DNA of 64,000 nt from JAHHTP01 sp964587555 (GCA_964587555.1 CAZPLR010000005.1:1-64000); one strand, 5' to 3'. Numbered from the stretch's first letter, positions 32,560 to 42,202 are shown. The notes: generated by a model not told the origin, from the sequence alone. Numbers and translations: made by a program.

Positions 32560-32588
32560 ATTGTAACATAAAATGTGCCAAAAAGCAA
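32560..32588 (-). promoter_or_regulatory. Sigma-A promoter of hfq and downstream genes
   Basis: TTGCTT (32583-32588), 17 bases, TACAAT (32560-32565). It gives hfq a leader of about 130 bases and separates it from miaA-mutL-mutS. Confidence 0.78.
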
Positions 32589-32611
32589 GACACAAAAGAA
32601 TTTATTTTTCC

Positions 32612-33574
32612 TTATTTCCCGTCGATTTTATGCTCCAAAAACGTCACTTTGATCAGCCTAAGCGCCGCATCGGTTAGATCCGCTTCCGTCGGATAGTCCT
32701 CGCGGTAAAGCCAGCTTATACCGTCCTCCCTTTTAAACCATGTCAGCTGACGTTTAGCATAGCGACGGCTGCTCTGTTTTAAACGCTGCACTGCGTCGGT
32801 CAGACTTTCTGTTCCGGCAAAATAGCGCGCAAACTCCTTATAACCGATCGCTTGATACGCCGTCGGCAGCTTTGCTTTGGCGCAGACTGCGCGCGCTTCT
32901 TCCAAAAGCCCGTTTTCCAGCATGATGTCCACCCGGCGGTCAATCCGCTCGTAAAGCAGCTTCCTGTCATGGCAGGTAAGCCCGATCAAACAAACCGGAT
33001 CATATAGTCTCTGCGCCATTCTGCTTTCTGCCTGCAAAGCGGTCATCGTCCTTCCAGTCAGCCTGTAAACCTCGACTGCGCGCACCAAACGCACGGTATT
33101 ATTCGGGTGAATGTGTTCGGCTGACGCCGCGTCGATCTCCTGTAAATAGCGGTAAAGCGCCATGCGGCCTTGAGGAGTTTGCGCCTGCTCATAAAGCGCG
33201 GCGCGCAGCGCTTCATCTGTTTGAATTTCCTGAAACTGCGTATTGGTTAAAAGCGAGCGAATATAAAGCCCTGTCCCGCCTGCGATAATCGGCTGCTTGC
33301 CGCGAGAATAGATGTCCGCAGCCGCCGCGTTCGCGTCGGACACATAATCTGCGACCGAATATTCGCATTCCGGCGGCAGAAAGCCGATCAAATGATGCGG
33401 TATGCCCTTTTTCTCTTGCTCAGACGGCTTCGCGGTCGCAATCGACATTCCCTGATAGATCTGCATGCTGTCGGCGGAAATGATCTCACCGTTTAACGCG
33501 GCGGCAAGCTCTACCGCAAGCGCCGTTTTGCCGGAGGCGGTTGGTCCCGCAACCACAATCAGCGGCATCGCCAT
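32612..33574 (-). CDS. miaA: tRNA dimethylallyltransferase MiaA
   Basis: Transfers a dimethylallyl group to A37 of tRNAs reading codons that begin with U; MiaB, encoded at 38797-40185, then methylthiolates it. The 320-residue protein has the P-loop GPTASGKTALAVELA (10-24), the DSMQIYQGM motif that contacts the anticodon, and GGTGLYIRSLL. It is 39 bases after mutL, in the common mutS-mutL-miaA-hfq order. Confidence 0.96.
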   Translation of the reverse strand: MAMPLIVVAGPTASGKTALAVELAAALNGEIISADSMQIYQGMSIATAKPSEQEKKGIPHHLIGFLPPECEYSVADYVSDANAAAADIYSRGKQPIIAGGTGLYIRSLLTNTQFQEIQTDEALRAALYEQAQTPQGRMALYRYLQEIDAASAEHIHPNNTVRLVRAVEVYRLTGRTMTALQAESRMAQRLYDPVCLIGLTCHDRKLLYERIDRRVDIMLENGLLEEARAVCAKAKLPTAYQAIGYKEFARYFAGTESLTDAVQRLKQSSRRYAKRQLTWFKREDGISWLYREDYPTEADLTDAALRLIKVTFLEHKIDGK

Positions 33575-33613
33575 TATTTTAAACCCTTTCCTTTTCTCAT
33601 TGATCGCGTATCC

Positions 33614-35530
33614 TCAAACAATCCGCCCAAAACGGCGTTCGATCTCCTTTTGAGATATAAATTGCAGGATCGGCCGTCCATGCGGGCAGTGCCGCACCGT
33701 ATCGTCGGAAAGCACCTCTCTTGCAAGACGCAAAAGCTCGTCGCGGCTGCTGATGTCATGCGCCTTAATCGCCGCCTTGCACGCCATACTGTGCAGCATC
33801 TCGTCAATAACCTGCGGCGTGATCTCATTCCGGTGCTGTTCCATCTTCTCAGCCGCCTCCAAAAGCGCCGCAAAGGGATCGTACTGCCCCCCGGAAAGGA
33901 TCGGCGGAACGGCACGGATCAAAAGCGTGCTGCTGCCGAAATCGTCGAACACAAACCCCAGCTTTTCCAGCTGCTCCCGATGCGAAAAGATTGCGTTCTC
34001 CTCCTTGCCCGTCATCGCAACGGCAAGCGGCACAAGCAGCATCTGCGACTCGCCAAGCGCCGTCTGTTTTTTCAGCCTGTCATAAATCAGCTTTTCATGT
34101 GCCGCGTGCTTATCCAACAGGATCATATGCTCCTTACTTTCCAGCACCAGATAGGTCGCAAAAAGCTCGCCGATAAACCGGATTCCCCCAAGCTCCGCGC
34201 TCCCGTCCGCCGGTACATGAAGACACGCTTCGTCCTGCGGCGCCGACGCGCTCTCCTTTGCATCGTCAATCTCCGGAACATACTCCCGCTCCTCTTCCCG
34301 CGGGATCGTTTCCGGCTCTTTTGGCTCAGGAAACGCCTGCTTGAGCGGCGTTTTCGACGGCGGGATATCCGGCTGATCCCTCTCTCCGCCGAACACATTG
34401 CGGTATCTTGGCGAAAAGTCGGTTTTTGCCTTCACATCCTGCATCACCGGCGCGCGCTCGGAAAACTCCACCTGTGCGCCGCTTGTATCCTCTGGCGGCG
34501 GGGTCATTGGGATTGGGGCGTTGATCTGGGTTTCCAGCGCGTCGCAGCGCAGCAGTGTGTTCTTTACTGCAAAATAAACCGCCTCATATACCGCTTTTTC
34601 ATCCGAAAAGCGGATCTCGATCTTTGCTGGATGGACGTTGACGTCCACCATGCTGTACGACATATCGACATTCAGCACACAGCCCGGAAACTTCCCTACC
34701 ATAATCGAGCCGTGATAGCCGTCCTCCAACGCGGCGGCACAGGTTTTGGATTTCACAAAGCGGTTGTTAACATAAAAGTGCTGCATCGCGCGGGTTGCCC
34801 GTCCGGCGGATGCGCGGGTAATGCAGCCGGTGATCCGGATCCCGTTGAACGTATAGTCTACCGGGACGACGTTAAGCGCAAACTCTCTGCCGAACACCGC
34901 GTAAACGCTGTTTTCCAGCTTTCCATCCCCTCCGCCGGACAGTTTCACTACGCTGTCGGCGATATACCGGAAGGATATCTCCGGGTGAGAAAGCATGATC
35001 TTTTCGACCACGCTGGAAACCGAAGCGGTTTCCGAAGCGTCCTTTTTCAAAAATTTCAGCCGTGCCGGGACATTGTAAAACAGATTCCGGATGATGATTG
35101 TCGTTCCATCCGGGCAGCCGGTCTGCTCAAAAAAGGTCTGCTCTCCCGCCTTCATACGCAGCGTATTTCCAAATTCCTCATCCGGCGTTTTGCTAGTCAT
35201 TTCCACCTCGGCGACTGCGCAGATCGAGGCAAGCGCCTCGCCGCGGAAGCCGAGCGTCGCGATATCCTGCAAATCCGCCTCGCCGTGGATTTTGCTTGTC
35301 GCATGACGCAAAAATGCAACCGGCATATCCTCTCCTGAGATCCCTCCGCCGTTGTCGGTGACGCGGATATAGGTTTTCCCGCCGTTTTTGATCTCAATGT
35401 CGATATGCGTCGCTCCGGCGTCGATGCTGTTTTCCAAAACCTCTTTGACAATCGAGGAGGGTCTTTCGATGACCTCTCCCGCTGCGATCAGCTCCGCCAC
35501 CGCCTGATCCAGCACCGCGATCTTTCCCAT
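33614..35530 (-). CDS. mutL: DNA mismatch repair protein MutL (endonuclease type)
   Basis: MutL links mismatch recognition by MutS to strand removal. The 638-residue protein has the GHKL ATPase (VLENSIDAGATHIDIEI; GFRGEALASI), a linker rich in Pro/Glu (about 345-430) and the dimerisation domain. The latter contains LDKHAAHEKLIYDRL, a variant of DQHAX2EX4E, along with SMACKAAIKAHD and CPHGRPILQF. These are features of nicking MutL proteins in organisms without MutH. It is 27 bases downstream of mutS. Confidence 0.96.
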   Translation of the reverse strand: MGKIAVLDQAVAELIAAGEVIERPSSIVKEVLENSIDAGATHIDIEIKNGGKTYIRVTDNGGGISGEDMPVAFLRHATSKIHGEADLQDIATLGFRGEALASICAVAEVEMTSKTPDEEFGNTLRMKAGEQTFFEQTGCPDGTTIIIRNLFYNVPARLKFLKKDASETASVSSVVEKIMLSHPEISFRYIADSVVKLSGGGDGKLENSVYAVFGREFALNVVPVDYTFNGIRITGCITRASAGRATRAMQHFYVNNRFVKSKTCAAALEDGYHGSIMVGKFPGCVLNVDMSYSMVDVNVHPAKIEIRFSDEKAVYEAVYFAVKNTLLRCDALETQINAPIPMTPPPEDTSGAQVEFSERAPVMQDVKAKTDFSPRYRNVFGGERDQPDIPPSKTPLKQAFPEPKEPETIPREEEREYVPEIDDAKESASAPQDEACLHVPADGSAELGGIRFIGELFATYLVLESKEHMILLDKHAAHEKLIYDRLKKQTALGESQMLLVPLAVAMTGKEENAIFSHREQLEKLGFVFDDFGSSTLLIRAVPPILSGGQYDPFAALLEAAEKMEQHRNEITPQVIDEMLHSMACKAAIKAHDISSRDELLRLAREVLSDDTVRHCPHGRPILQFISQKEIERRFGRIV

Positions 35531-35557
35531 ATTCCGCGCATCTCCTTTCCTTGCTTT

Positions 35558-38173
35558 TTACGCTTCCTTGGCGATTTCTTTTAGTTCATATAACAGCTTC
35601 AGCGCGTCAAACGGCGTTAAAGCGTTCACATCGACGTCCTTGAGCCGGTCGGCAAGCGGATTATCCTGCACCGGAACAAAGGTCATCTGCATCGGTTCCT
35701 CCTGCTGTGGTCTTGTGGCAATACGGCTGCTGCCGTGATTAGCAGCCTCGATCTCACCCAGGATTTCCTTCGCGCGCCTTATGACCTCGCTTGGCACGCC
35801 CGCAAGCTTTGCAACCTCGACCCCGTAGCTTTCGTCCGCACCGCCGCGCACAATCTTGCGCAGGAAAATGATCTCGTCCCCGCGCTTCTTACAGGCGATA
35901 TTATAGTTCTGCACGCCTGTATAAAGCTTCTCCAGCTCGGTCAATTCGTGGTAATGGGTCGCAAACAACGTCTTGCAGCCCAGCCTTTTATTCTTGATGA
36001 TGTATTCAACCACCGCCCTTGCAATGCTCATGCCGTCGAAGGTCGAGGTGCCGCGCCCGATCTCGTCCAGAATGACCAAGCTGTTCGGCGTCGCGTTTTT
36101 CAAAATATGCGCTACCTCGCTCATCTCAACCATAAAGGTTGACTGTCCCGCTGTCAAATCATCCGACGCTCCGACGCGGGTAAACACCTTGTCGCAAATT
36201 GTGACGCGCGCATACTGCGCCGGGACAAAGCTGCCGATCTGCGCCATAATGACGATCAGCGCAACCTGACGCATATAGGTGGATTTTCCCGCCATATTCG
36301 GTCCGGTAATCACCATGATCTTGCCGTCTTCCGTGTTTAACGCGGTATCGTTCGGCACAAACATATCGCCGTTTAAAAGCTGCTCGATGACCGGATGCCT
36401 GCCGTTTTTGATCGTGATCTCGCCGCTTACCGCAATCTCCGGACGGGTATAACGGTTATCCCTTGCGACGATAGCAAGCGAAGAAAGAAAATCGATCTCC
36501 GCCGCCGCAAACGCGGTTTGCTGCACCTGCTCCATCTGCTCGGAAATAAATGCAATCAGCTTATCATAGATATCCGCCTCGATCATCAGCGCCTTATCCT
36601 TGGCGTTAAGAACCTTGTTTTCCACCTCTTTCAATTCCTCGGTGATATACCGCTCGCCGCCGGTCAAGGTCTGCTTGCGCACATAATTCACCGGGACAAG
36701 CGGCAGATTGCTTTTAGAAACCTCAATGTAGTAGCCATAGACCCGGTTAAACCCGATCTTCAGATTCTTAATTCCCGTTTTTTCCTTCTCTTTTGCCTCC
36801 ATCTGCGCCAGATATTCCTTTGCATGGTCGCAGATATAGCGGTATTCGTCAAGCTGTTTATCAAAGCCGTCCTTAATATATCCGCCGTCCTTCATCAGCG
36901 CGGGCGGCTCGTCCTTGATCGCAGCCTCTACGGCTTGCGCAAGCGCCGTCAGATCCTGCAGCCGCTCGGTCAGCGCGGCAAGCAGCGGGGCATTTCCTCT
37001 CTTTGTGATCTCCTTCAGCCGCGCGATCCCTCGGCAGCTCTGCGCAAGCGCATTTAAATCCTTCGGCGTCGCCTGATGATAGCCGACGCGGGTCATCAGA
37101 CGCTCCATATCGAAAATGCCGCTTAGCTCTCTGACCAGATCGTCGTTGAAACGAAAATCCTGCGCAAGCTCCGCAACCGCCTCCTGCCGGCGCAGAATCT
37201 CAGCCGCGCTAAGCAGCGGCTGCTCGATCGCTTTTTTTAAAAACCGCCTGCCCATTACGGTTTTTGTCCGGTCAAGCACCCAATAAAGCGTCCCATGCTT
37301 TTGTCTGGTGCGCATCGACTCGGTTAATTCCAGATTGCGCTTTGCGGTTAGGTCAATCGTCATATAAAAATCGTCCTGATAGTAATGCAGCGACAGACTT
37401 CTCTTGACATTTGCCCGCTGGGTGTAATCAATATAGTTCATCAGCGCGTAAAGCGAGATGACCGCCAGCGTTTTGGTTTGCGCGATCGGATCCAGCTTCT
37501 GGAAAAGCCCTCGGGCACGCAGGCTGGAAACCGCCGCGTCCGGGTCATTGTCGTCATCTACCACTGTACCAACGCAGTTTAACTTCGTCTTTAAATATTG
37601 CCCAACCGCCGCATAATCGAGGAAATCGGAGTTAAACAGCACCTCCTTCGGCGCATATTGGGTAAACGCTCCCATCATATCCTCCGCCGTAGCGCCGCCG
37701 TCCTTTTGGGTCAGATACACCTCTCCGGTAGAAATATCGGCAAAGCAAACGCCAAACGCATCCTTCTTGACGATGATACAAGCTAAAAAATTGTTGCTGT
37801 CTGCGTCGAGCATCGCATCCTCGGTAATCGTGCCGGGGGTCACAATACGGATCACATCCCGCTGTACCAAACCCTTGGCAAAACGCGGATCCTCCATCTG
37901 CTCGCAAACCGCGACCTTGTAGCCCTTATCGATCAACCTTTTTATGTATCCCTCCGCCGCGTGATATGGGATGCCGCACATCGGTGCGCGCTCCGGCAGG
38001 CCGCAGCTTTTTCCGGTCAGTGTCAGCTGCAATTCTCTGGACACAAGTTTTGCATCCTCAAAAAACATCTCATAAAAATCGCCGAGCCGGTAAAACAGGA
38101 TATGATCCGGATGCTTTTCCTTGATCTTCAGATAATGCTCCATCATTGGCGTCACTTTCTGCGCCTGTGCCAT
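35558..38173 (-). CDS. mutS: DNA mismatch repair protein MutS
   Basis: Recognises mismatches and small loops. The 871-residue protein has the N-terminal mismatch-binding motif GDFYEMF (31-37), the connector, lever and clamp domains, and the C-terminal ATPase with GPNMAGKSTYMRQVALI, the Walker B region LVILDEIGRGTSTFDG and ATHYHELTEL. Length and domain order are those of MutS1. It heads mutS-mutL-miaA, downstream of a terminator. Confidence 0.97.
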   Translation of the reverse strand: MAQAQKVTPMMEHYLKIKEKHPDHILFYRLGDFYEMFFEDAKLVSRELQLTLTGKSCGLPERAPMCGIPYHAAEGYIKRLIDKGYKVAVCEQMEDPRFAKGLVQRDVIRIVTPGTITEDAMLDADSNNFLACIIVKKDAFGVCFADISTGEVYLTQKDGGATAEDMMGAFTQYAPKEVLFNSDFLDYAAVGQYLKTKLNCVGTVVDDDNDPDAAVSSLRARGLFQKLDPIAQTKTLAVISLYALMNYIDYTQRANVKRSLSLHYYQDDFYMTIDLTAKRNLELTESMRTRQKHGTLYWVLDRTKTVMGRRFLKKAIEQPLLSAAEILRRQEAVAELAQDFRFNDDLVRELSGIFDMERLMTRVGYHQATPKDLNALAQSCRGIARLKEITKRGNAPLLAALTERLQDLTALAQAVEAAIKDEPPALMKDGGYIKDGFDKQLDEYRYICDHAKEYLAQMEAKEKEKTGIKNLKIGFNRVYGYYIEVSKSNLPLVPVNYVRKQTLTGGERYITEELKEVENKVLNAKDKALMIEADIYDKLIAFISEQMEQVQQTAFAAAEIDFLSSLAIVARDNRYTRPEIAVSGEITIKNGRHPVIEQLLNGDMFVPNDTALNTEDGKIMVITGPNMAGKSTYMRQVALIVIMAQIGSFVPAQYARVTICDKVFTRVGASDDLTAGQSTFMVEMSEVAHILKNATPNSLVILDEIGRGTSTFDGMSIARAVVEYIIKNKRLGCKTLFATHYHELTELEKLYTGVQNYNIACKKRGDEIIFLRKIVRGGADESYGVEVAKLAGVPSEVIRRAKEILGEIEAANHGSSRIATRPQQEEPMQMTFVPVQDNPLADRLKDVDVNALTPFDALKLLYELKEIAKEA

Positions 38174-38211
38174 AAATTTGTCCTTTCCTTCCTCCCGCCA
38201 AAGGGACGGCT

Positions 38212-38247
38212 AAAAACGCGGCGGCAAATTGCCGTATTTGCCGCCGC
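38212..38247 (-). terminator. Terminator between ylbF and mutS
   Basis: An 11-bp stem GCGGCGGCAAA/TTTGCCGCCGC (38237-38247 with 38218-38228) with an 8-base loop, followed on the minus strand by GTTTTT. Confidence 0.8.
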
Positions 38248-38336
38248 AGTTCTTACGGTTCTTTTTTTCTTTTTTGATCTTTAGATTTCCCCGCCGCAGC
38301 AAAGCCGCTGAAACGTTTGGCTGAAGCGTATTTCGG

Positions 38337-38741
38337 TCAGCGGCAGCCCGCGCAGGTCGCGCAGCTTCCACTACAGGAAGCTTCCGTCGGGCAGGTTTCC
38401 GGATCCTCGCCGCTCGCCGCCATCTCTAAAATATAATTCACCTGTTTGATGATCCCGTCTAAGCCTTCCTTCGCCGTATTGTAGGCGTCCATATGCGCGT
38501 TGTCCATGATATCGCTGTAAAGCGTTTGCAGCTTCTGGCTAAGATCTGCAATCTTGTCGGTATCGCGCTCATCCTTCTGACTCTCGACCGAGATCTGCAT
38601 CTTGGTCAAATTGAAATCCTGAATCATCTCCTGGAGCGCTTCGTCATTGTCATTCGCATCGCGTGCGGCGATATATGCCTTGTATTCCGGCGTTTCCTGT
38701 AATGCCTTACCCATCTGTCTCGCAGTTGCAATAATATCCAT
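38337..38741 (-). CDS. ylbF: YlbF/YmcA family regulator with C-terminal cysteine cluster
   Basis: A 134-residue helical protein (YlbF fold, about 1-108) related to Bacillus RicF/RicA, which with YaaT form an iron-sulfur complex that directs RNase Y to mRNAs. Here the last 20 residues contain five cysteines in CPTEASCSGSCATCAGC, a probable metal or Fe-S site. The ATG at 38741 follows GAAAGGAAG. It follows miaB, itself an Fe-S enzyme, by 55 bases. Confidence 0.85.
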   Translation of the reverse strand: MDIIATARQMGKALQETPEYKAYIAARDANDNDEALQEMIQDFNLTKMQISVESQKDERDTDKIADLSQKLQTLYSDIMDNAHMDAYNTAKEGLDGIIKQVNYILEMAASGEDPETCPTEASCSGSCATCAGCR

Positions 38742-38796
38742 AATCTTTCTTCCTTTCAAAATCCATTTCAAAGGTCTATTTGCCTATTTCACAATC

Positions 38797-40185
38797 CTAA
38801 GCCTCGTCAGAAAGCTGCACCGCCTCAAGCGCACAGTTTTTCGCGCAGGTAATCCTCACCCTAACAAACTGCCCGATCAGGCTTTCCGTTCCAGGGAGGG
38901 TCACAACCATATTCGTGTCGGTCCTGCCGGTAAAAAATCCCTCTTCCTTTGCTTTCGACTCGACCAATACCCGGCAGATCCTTCCCTCATAAGCCTTTAG
39001 CTTTCTCGGTCCAATCTCACCCTGTACTGCCAAAAGTGTCTGAAACCAGCGGGATTTTTCCTCCGGCGGAACCGGATCCGGCATAGCCGCCGCCGGCGTA
39101 CCGACCCGCGGCGAATAAATAAAGGTATAAAGCGAATCGTATTCTACCTCGCGGATCAGCTTCAGCGTCTGCTCAAAATCCGCTTCTGTTTCCCCCGGAA
39201 AACCGACGATAATGTCGCTGGTAAACGAGATATCCGGAATCCGCTCCCGCGCATAGCGCACAAGCGACAGATAACGCCCGACGTCATAATGCCGGTTCAT
39301 CCGGCGCAGGATTTCATCGCTTCCCGACTGTACCGGAAGATGGAAATGCCGGCATATTTTTTTGTGCTTTGCCATCACGTTGATCAGTTCCTCGGTTGCG
39401 TCCTTTGGATGGGAGGTCATGAACCGGATGCGGAAATCTCCCGGAAGGCTTGCAAGCCTGTCCAGCAGCTTTGGGAACGTGATTTCCTCTTCCAGCCCCT
39501 TTCCATAAGAGTTGACGTTCTGCCCAAGCAGCGTGATGTCTTTATATCCGGCGGCGATTAGCCCCTGAAACTCCTTCACAATCTCGCAGCTTTTGCGGCT
39601 TTTTTCCCTGCCGCGCACATACGGCACAATACAGTAGGTGCAGAAGTTGTTGCAGCCGTACATGATCGGAAGCCACGCCTTAATCTTCCCTTCCCGCAAA
39701 ACCGGAAGCCCTTCCGGAATTTCCTTCTCCTGCTCGGAAAGGTCGACCACCTGCCGCCCGTCAATCAGCACATGATAAAGCAGCTTTGGAAAATCGCTGA
39801 GATGGTGCGTGCCGAAAATCAGGTCGACATACGGATAGCTTTTTTTAATCCTTGCCGCGATATGCTCCTGCTGGGTCATACAGCCGCAAATGCCGATCAC
39901 CATGTCTGGCTTGCGGCGCTTGTTCGCCTTTAAAGCGCCCAAATTACCAAAAACCCTGTCCTCCGCGTTTTCCCGCACCGCGCAGGTATTATATAATACA
40001 AAGTCTGCGTCTGCGGCGGAATCCGTCAGCGTATAACCCATCTTAACCGCATAACCCTTCAGCTTTTCGCCGTCGCTGACGTTTTGCTGACAGCCATAGG
40101 TACGAATATACGCCATGGCGCCTGATGGATACCGCTGCGCCAGCAGCTTTGCAATGCTTTCGATATAGATGCTGTTCTCATCCAT
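38797..40185 (-). CDS. miaB: tRNA methylthiotransferase MiaB
   Basis: Converts i6A37 to ms2i6A37 in tRNA with two [4Fe-4S] clusters. The 462-residue protein has the N-terminal UPF0004 domain with three cysteines (RTYGCQQNVSDGEKL, LYNTCAVRENAEDRV, GICGCMTQQ), the radical SAM motif CNNFCTYC within MYGCNNFCTYCIVPYVRG, and a C-terminal TRAM domain (about 395-455). GGGGAGG precedes the ATG. First gene of miaB-ylbF. Confidence 0.97.
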   Translation of the reverse strand: MDENSIYIESIAKLLAQRYPSGAMAYIRTYGCQQNVSDGEKLKGYAVKMGYTLTDSAADADFVLYNTCAVRENAEDRVFGNLGALKANKRRKPDMVIGICGCMTQQEHIAARIKKSYPYVDLIFGTHHLSDFPKLLYHVLIDGRQVVDLSEQEKEIPEGLPVLREGKIKAWLPIMYGCNNFCTYCIVPYVRGREKSRKSCEIVKEFQGLIAAGYKDITLLGQNVNSYGKGLEEEITFPKLLDRLASLPGDFRIRFMTSHPKDATEELINVMAKHKKICRHFHLPVQSGSDEILRRMNRHYDVGRYLSLVRYARERIPDISFTSDIIVGFPGETEADFEQTLKLIREVEYDSLYTFIYSPRVGTPAAAMPDPVPPEEKSRWFQTLLAVQGEIGPRKLKAYEGRICRVLVESKAKEEGFFTGRTDTNMVVTLPGTESLIGQFVRVRITCAKNCALEAVQLSDEA

Positions 40186-40234
40186 TTACAGCGCCTCCCC
40201 TCTTTCTGCAAGAAAACATAAGCGTCTACAAATT

Positions 40235-40263
40235 AGTATAGCATACTTCGTTCCAAAAAACAA
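40235..40263 (-). promoter_or_regulatory. Sigma-A promoter of miaB-ylbF
   Basis: TTGTTT (40258-40263), 17 bases, TATACT (40235-40240), located between the end of the unknown gene at 40278 and miaB. Confidence 0.78.
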
Positions 40264-40277
40264 CCTTTTTATCCTGC

Positions 40278-40769
40278 TCACGACACCGCTGGATAAAGCA
40301 GCAGCTTAATCATATAGCAAAAAAGCATCTCGTCGTCGCTCAAGCCCTTTACCGTTTTCACCGGCATTTCAAACGGCTCGATCACCCTGCCATAAACGCT
40401 TGTGATACTGCGCAAAAGCGAGATAACGGTCGTTTCATCCCCTTTTGCAGAGATTGTCAAACAAGCGCTTCCCGAATACCCGCAGGGAAAGCAGATGCAC
40501 CCATCCAAAACGGGAAGATCGTCCCGGTAGACCGCGTAAACGTGCGCACAGTCCAATCTTGACGAAACCTTCCTTCCCATCGGCAGGTAGATACACTCCT
40601 TCCCCCGCAGCCGTTTTGGAAACCGCCCCGAAAGCAGGATCACATCATCATGCTCCGATTGCAGCTGCAGAACGCCATGATGCAGCACCGTCACCCGATG
40701 CTCCTTGCACAGCAATTCCGATAAAAATAAAAGAAACGCCGGTCTGCACCGCTCGATCAATACCCACAT
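40278..40769 (-). CDS. Hypothetical protein
   Basis: A 163-residue protein that I do not recognise. It starts MWVLIERCRPAFLLFLSELLCKEHRVTVL and has nine cysteines in all, four of them in CICFPCGYSGSAC and nearby. There is no clear membrane span or signal peptide; it ends in a hydrophobic helix (MLFCYMIKLLLYPAV). AAAGGGG lies 12 bases before the chosen ATG, and a TTG three codons earlier is possible. Another frame (40648-40836) opens over its start but is shorter. It stands alone between two well-defined transcription units. Confidence 0.55.
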   Translation of the reverse strand: MWVLIERCRPAFLLFLSELLCKEHRVTVLHHGVLQLQSEHDDVILLSGRFPKRLRGKECIYLPMGRKVSSRLDCAHVYAVYRDDLPVLDGCICFPCGYSGSACLTISAKGDETTVISLLRSITSVYGRVIEPFEMPVKTVKGLSDDEMLFCYMIKLLLYPAVS

Positions 40770-40886
40770 AGGACACAAAAACCCCTTTGAAGCTGATTTT
40801 CATGCTTTTTTGACCCAAAAGAGCCAAAGGCCGCATAAAAATAGTATGCCCGCAGAGAAGGCTTTCTTAACCGTCAAATATACCGG

Positions 40887-40917
40887 AAAAAGCAGACAGG
40901 CAAATAACCTGTCTGCT
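40887..40917 (-). terminator. Terminator after the CD1247-type gene
   Basis: A perfect 10-bp stem AGCAGACAGG/CCTGTCTGCT (40908-40917 with 40891-40900), 7-base loop, followed on the minus strand by TTTTCC. Confidence 0.82.
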
Positions 40918-40934
40918 CACAGTAAAGCACGTCT

Positions 40935-41420
40935 TTATTCCTCTGCGTTTGCAGCCTCTTCCTCGGTCAAATCAAACTCGAGGGCTTCGCCGCAATACGG
41001 ACATCTGGTTCTTCCCTGCGCAATGACGCTCTCCGGAAAGATAATGGTTTTCTTACATTCCGGGCAGGTGACTTCGTACTCGTATTCCTCATCCTCATAC
41101 TCGTCGCCCTCTTCCGCAGGCTCATCCTCAAGGGCGGCGCTATCCTCCCAAGATTCTTCCGATTCCTGCTCTTCATCTTCGTTCAAAACGTCATCCGCAT
41201 CGTAAAGGATCGACTCTACGTCGCCTAAATCCTTGTCGATCGTGTTTACAAGGTCGGTGATCTCATCGCTGAAAGCAGAAAGCTCGTCGACCGATTCGCT
41301 CAAATCGCCCAGCATGTCGATGACCTTGCCTAAGAGCTTCGCCTCGTCGCTTTCCTTCTCACTTAATTTCATACCGTCGGCAAGCCCCTTCAAATAGGCA
41401 GCCTGATTGCTTAAACTCAT
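40935..41420 (-). CDS. CD1247 N-terminal domain protein with zinc ribbon
   Basis: A 161-residue, very acidic protein. The helical N-terminal part (MSLSNQAAYLKGLADGMKLSEKESDEAKLL, about 1-65) matches the clostridial CD1247 N-terminal domain, followed by a Glu/Asp-rich linker and a zinc ribbon with TCPECKKTIIF and RCPYCGEALEF (CxxC...CxxC). The function is unknown. It lies 42 bases downstream of efp, and AAAGGA supports the ATG at 41420. Confidence 0.82.
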   Translation of the reverse strand: MSLSNQAAYLKGLADGMKLSEKESDEAKLLGKVIDMLGDLSESVDELSAFSDEITDLVNTIDKDLGDVESILYDADDVLNEDEEQESEESWEDSAALEDEPAEEGDEYEDEEYEYEVTCPECKKTIIFPESVIAQGRTRCPYCGEALEFDLTEEEAANAEE

Positions 41421-41462
41421 TTTCAGCCATCCTTTCCTGACAGAAAACAAAACGTGAAAAGC

Positions 41463-42020
41463 TTACGCTCTCTCCATGTATTCTCCGGTTCTGGTGTCAA
41501 CGCGGATGCGGTCACCTTCATTGATAAAGATCGGAACGCGAATCTCAGCGCCGGTTTCCAGCACAGCAGGCTTGGTAACGTTGGTCGCAGTGTTTCCCTT
41601 AACGCCCGGCTCGGTCTTTGTAACCTCCAGCTCAATGAATGCAGGCGGCTCAACGCCGAAGATATTGCCCTGGTAGGACATGATCTTTACGATGGTGTCC
41701 GGCTTGACAAAACGGAAGCTGTCGCCCAGCTTATCCTCATCGATCGGAACCATATCGTAGGTTTCGGTATCCATGAAGTAATACAGGTTGTCGTCGTTGT
41801 AGCTATACTGCATCTCTTTTCTTTCGATAAACGCAGTCGGGAATTTATCGGTCGGATTGAAGGTCCTTTCAACCACCGCGCCGGTAATAACGTTTTTGAT
41901 CTTGGTGCGGACAAACGCCGCGCCCTTTCCCGGTTTTACATGAAGGAACTCGATGATCTGGTAGACCTGACCATCCATATCGAAAGTTACGCCATTTCTG
42001 AAATCGCCAGCAGTAATCAT
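41463..42020 (-). CDS. efp: Elongation factor P
   Basis: Relieves ribosome stalling at polyproline. The 185-residue protein has three OB-type domains. The exposed loop is HVKPGKGAAFVRTK with Lys32 at the position that is modified in many bacteria; the modification here cannot be told. C-terminal NEGDRIRVDTRTGEYMERA is canonical. Own promoter at 42174-42202. Confidence 0.97.
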   Translation of the reverse strand: MITAGDFRNGVTFDMDGQVYQIIEFLHVKPGKGAAFVRTKIKNVITGAVVERTFNPTDKFPTAFIERKEMQYSYNDDNLYYFMDTETYDMVPIDEDKLGDSFRFVKPDTIVKIMSYQGNIFGVEPPAFIELEVTKTEPGVKGNTATNVTKPAVLETGAEIRVPIFINEGDRIRVDTRTGEYMERA

Positions 42021-42173
42021 ATAATAACCTATCCTTTCTGTTGTTTACGCCGGAACGGGTTTTATAAGCCGAAAGCCCGGCGTAAAAACGGGTTCTCGGC
42101 TGCCGCCTCAAACCGCTTTTGCTTCACTAAATTTTTTCGTCGCCTCAAATTAGCGCGATCATGATACTCTTTT

Positions 42174-42202
42174 ATTTTAACCGATAACGCGCCGGATTGC
42201 AA
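42174..42202 (-). promoter_or_regulatory. Sigma-A promoter of efp
   Basis: TTGCAA (42197-42202), 17 bases, TAAAAT (42174-42179). The leader is about 145 bases and holds a long GC-rich inverted repeat near 42047-42083. Confidence 0.75.

Noticed and set aside
33650..35338. 562-codon open frame on the plus strand
   Set aside because: It is antisense to mutL, whose motifs are complete. Composition is rich in Arg/His/Leu as expected from a shadow frame, and no ribosome binding site is seen.
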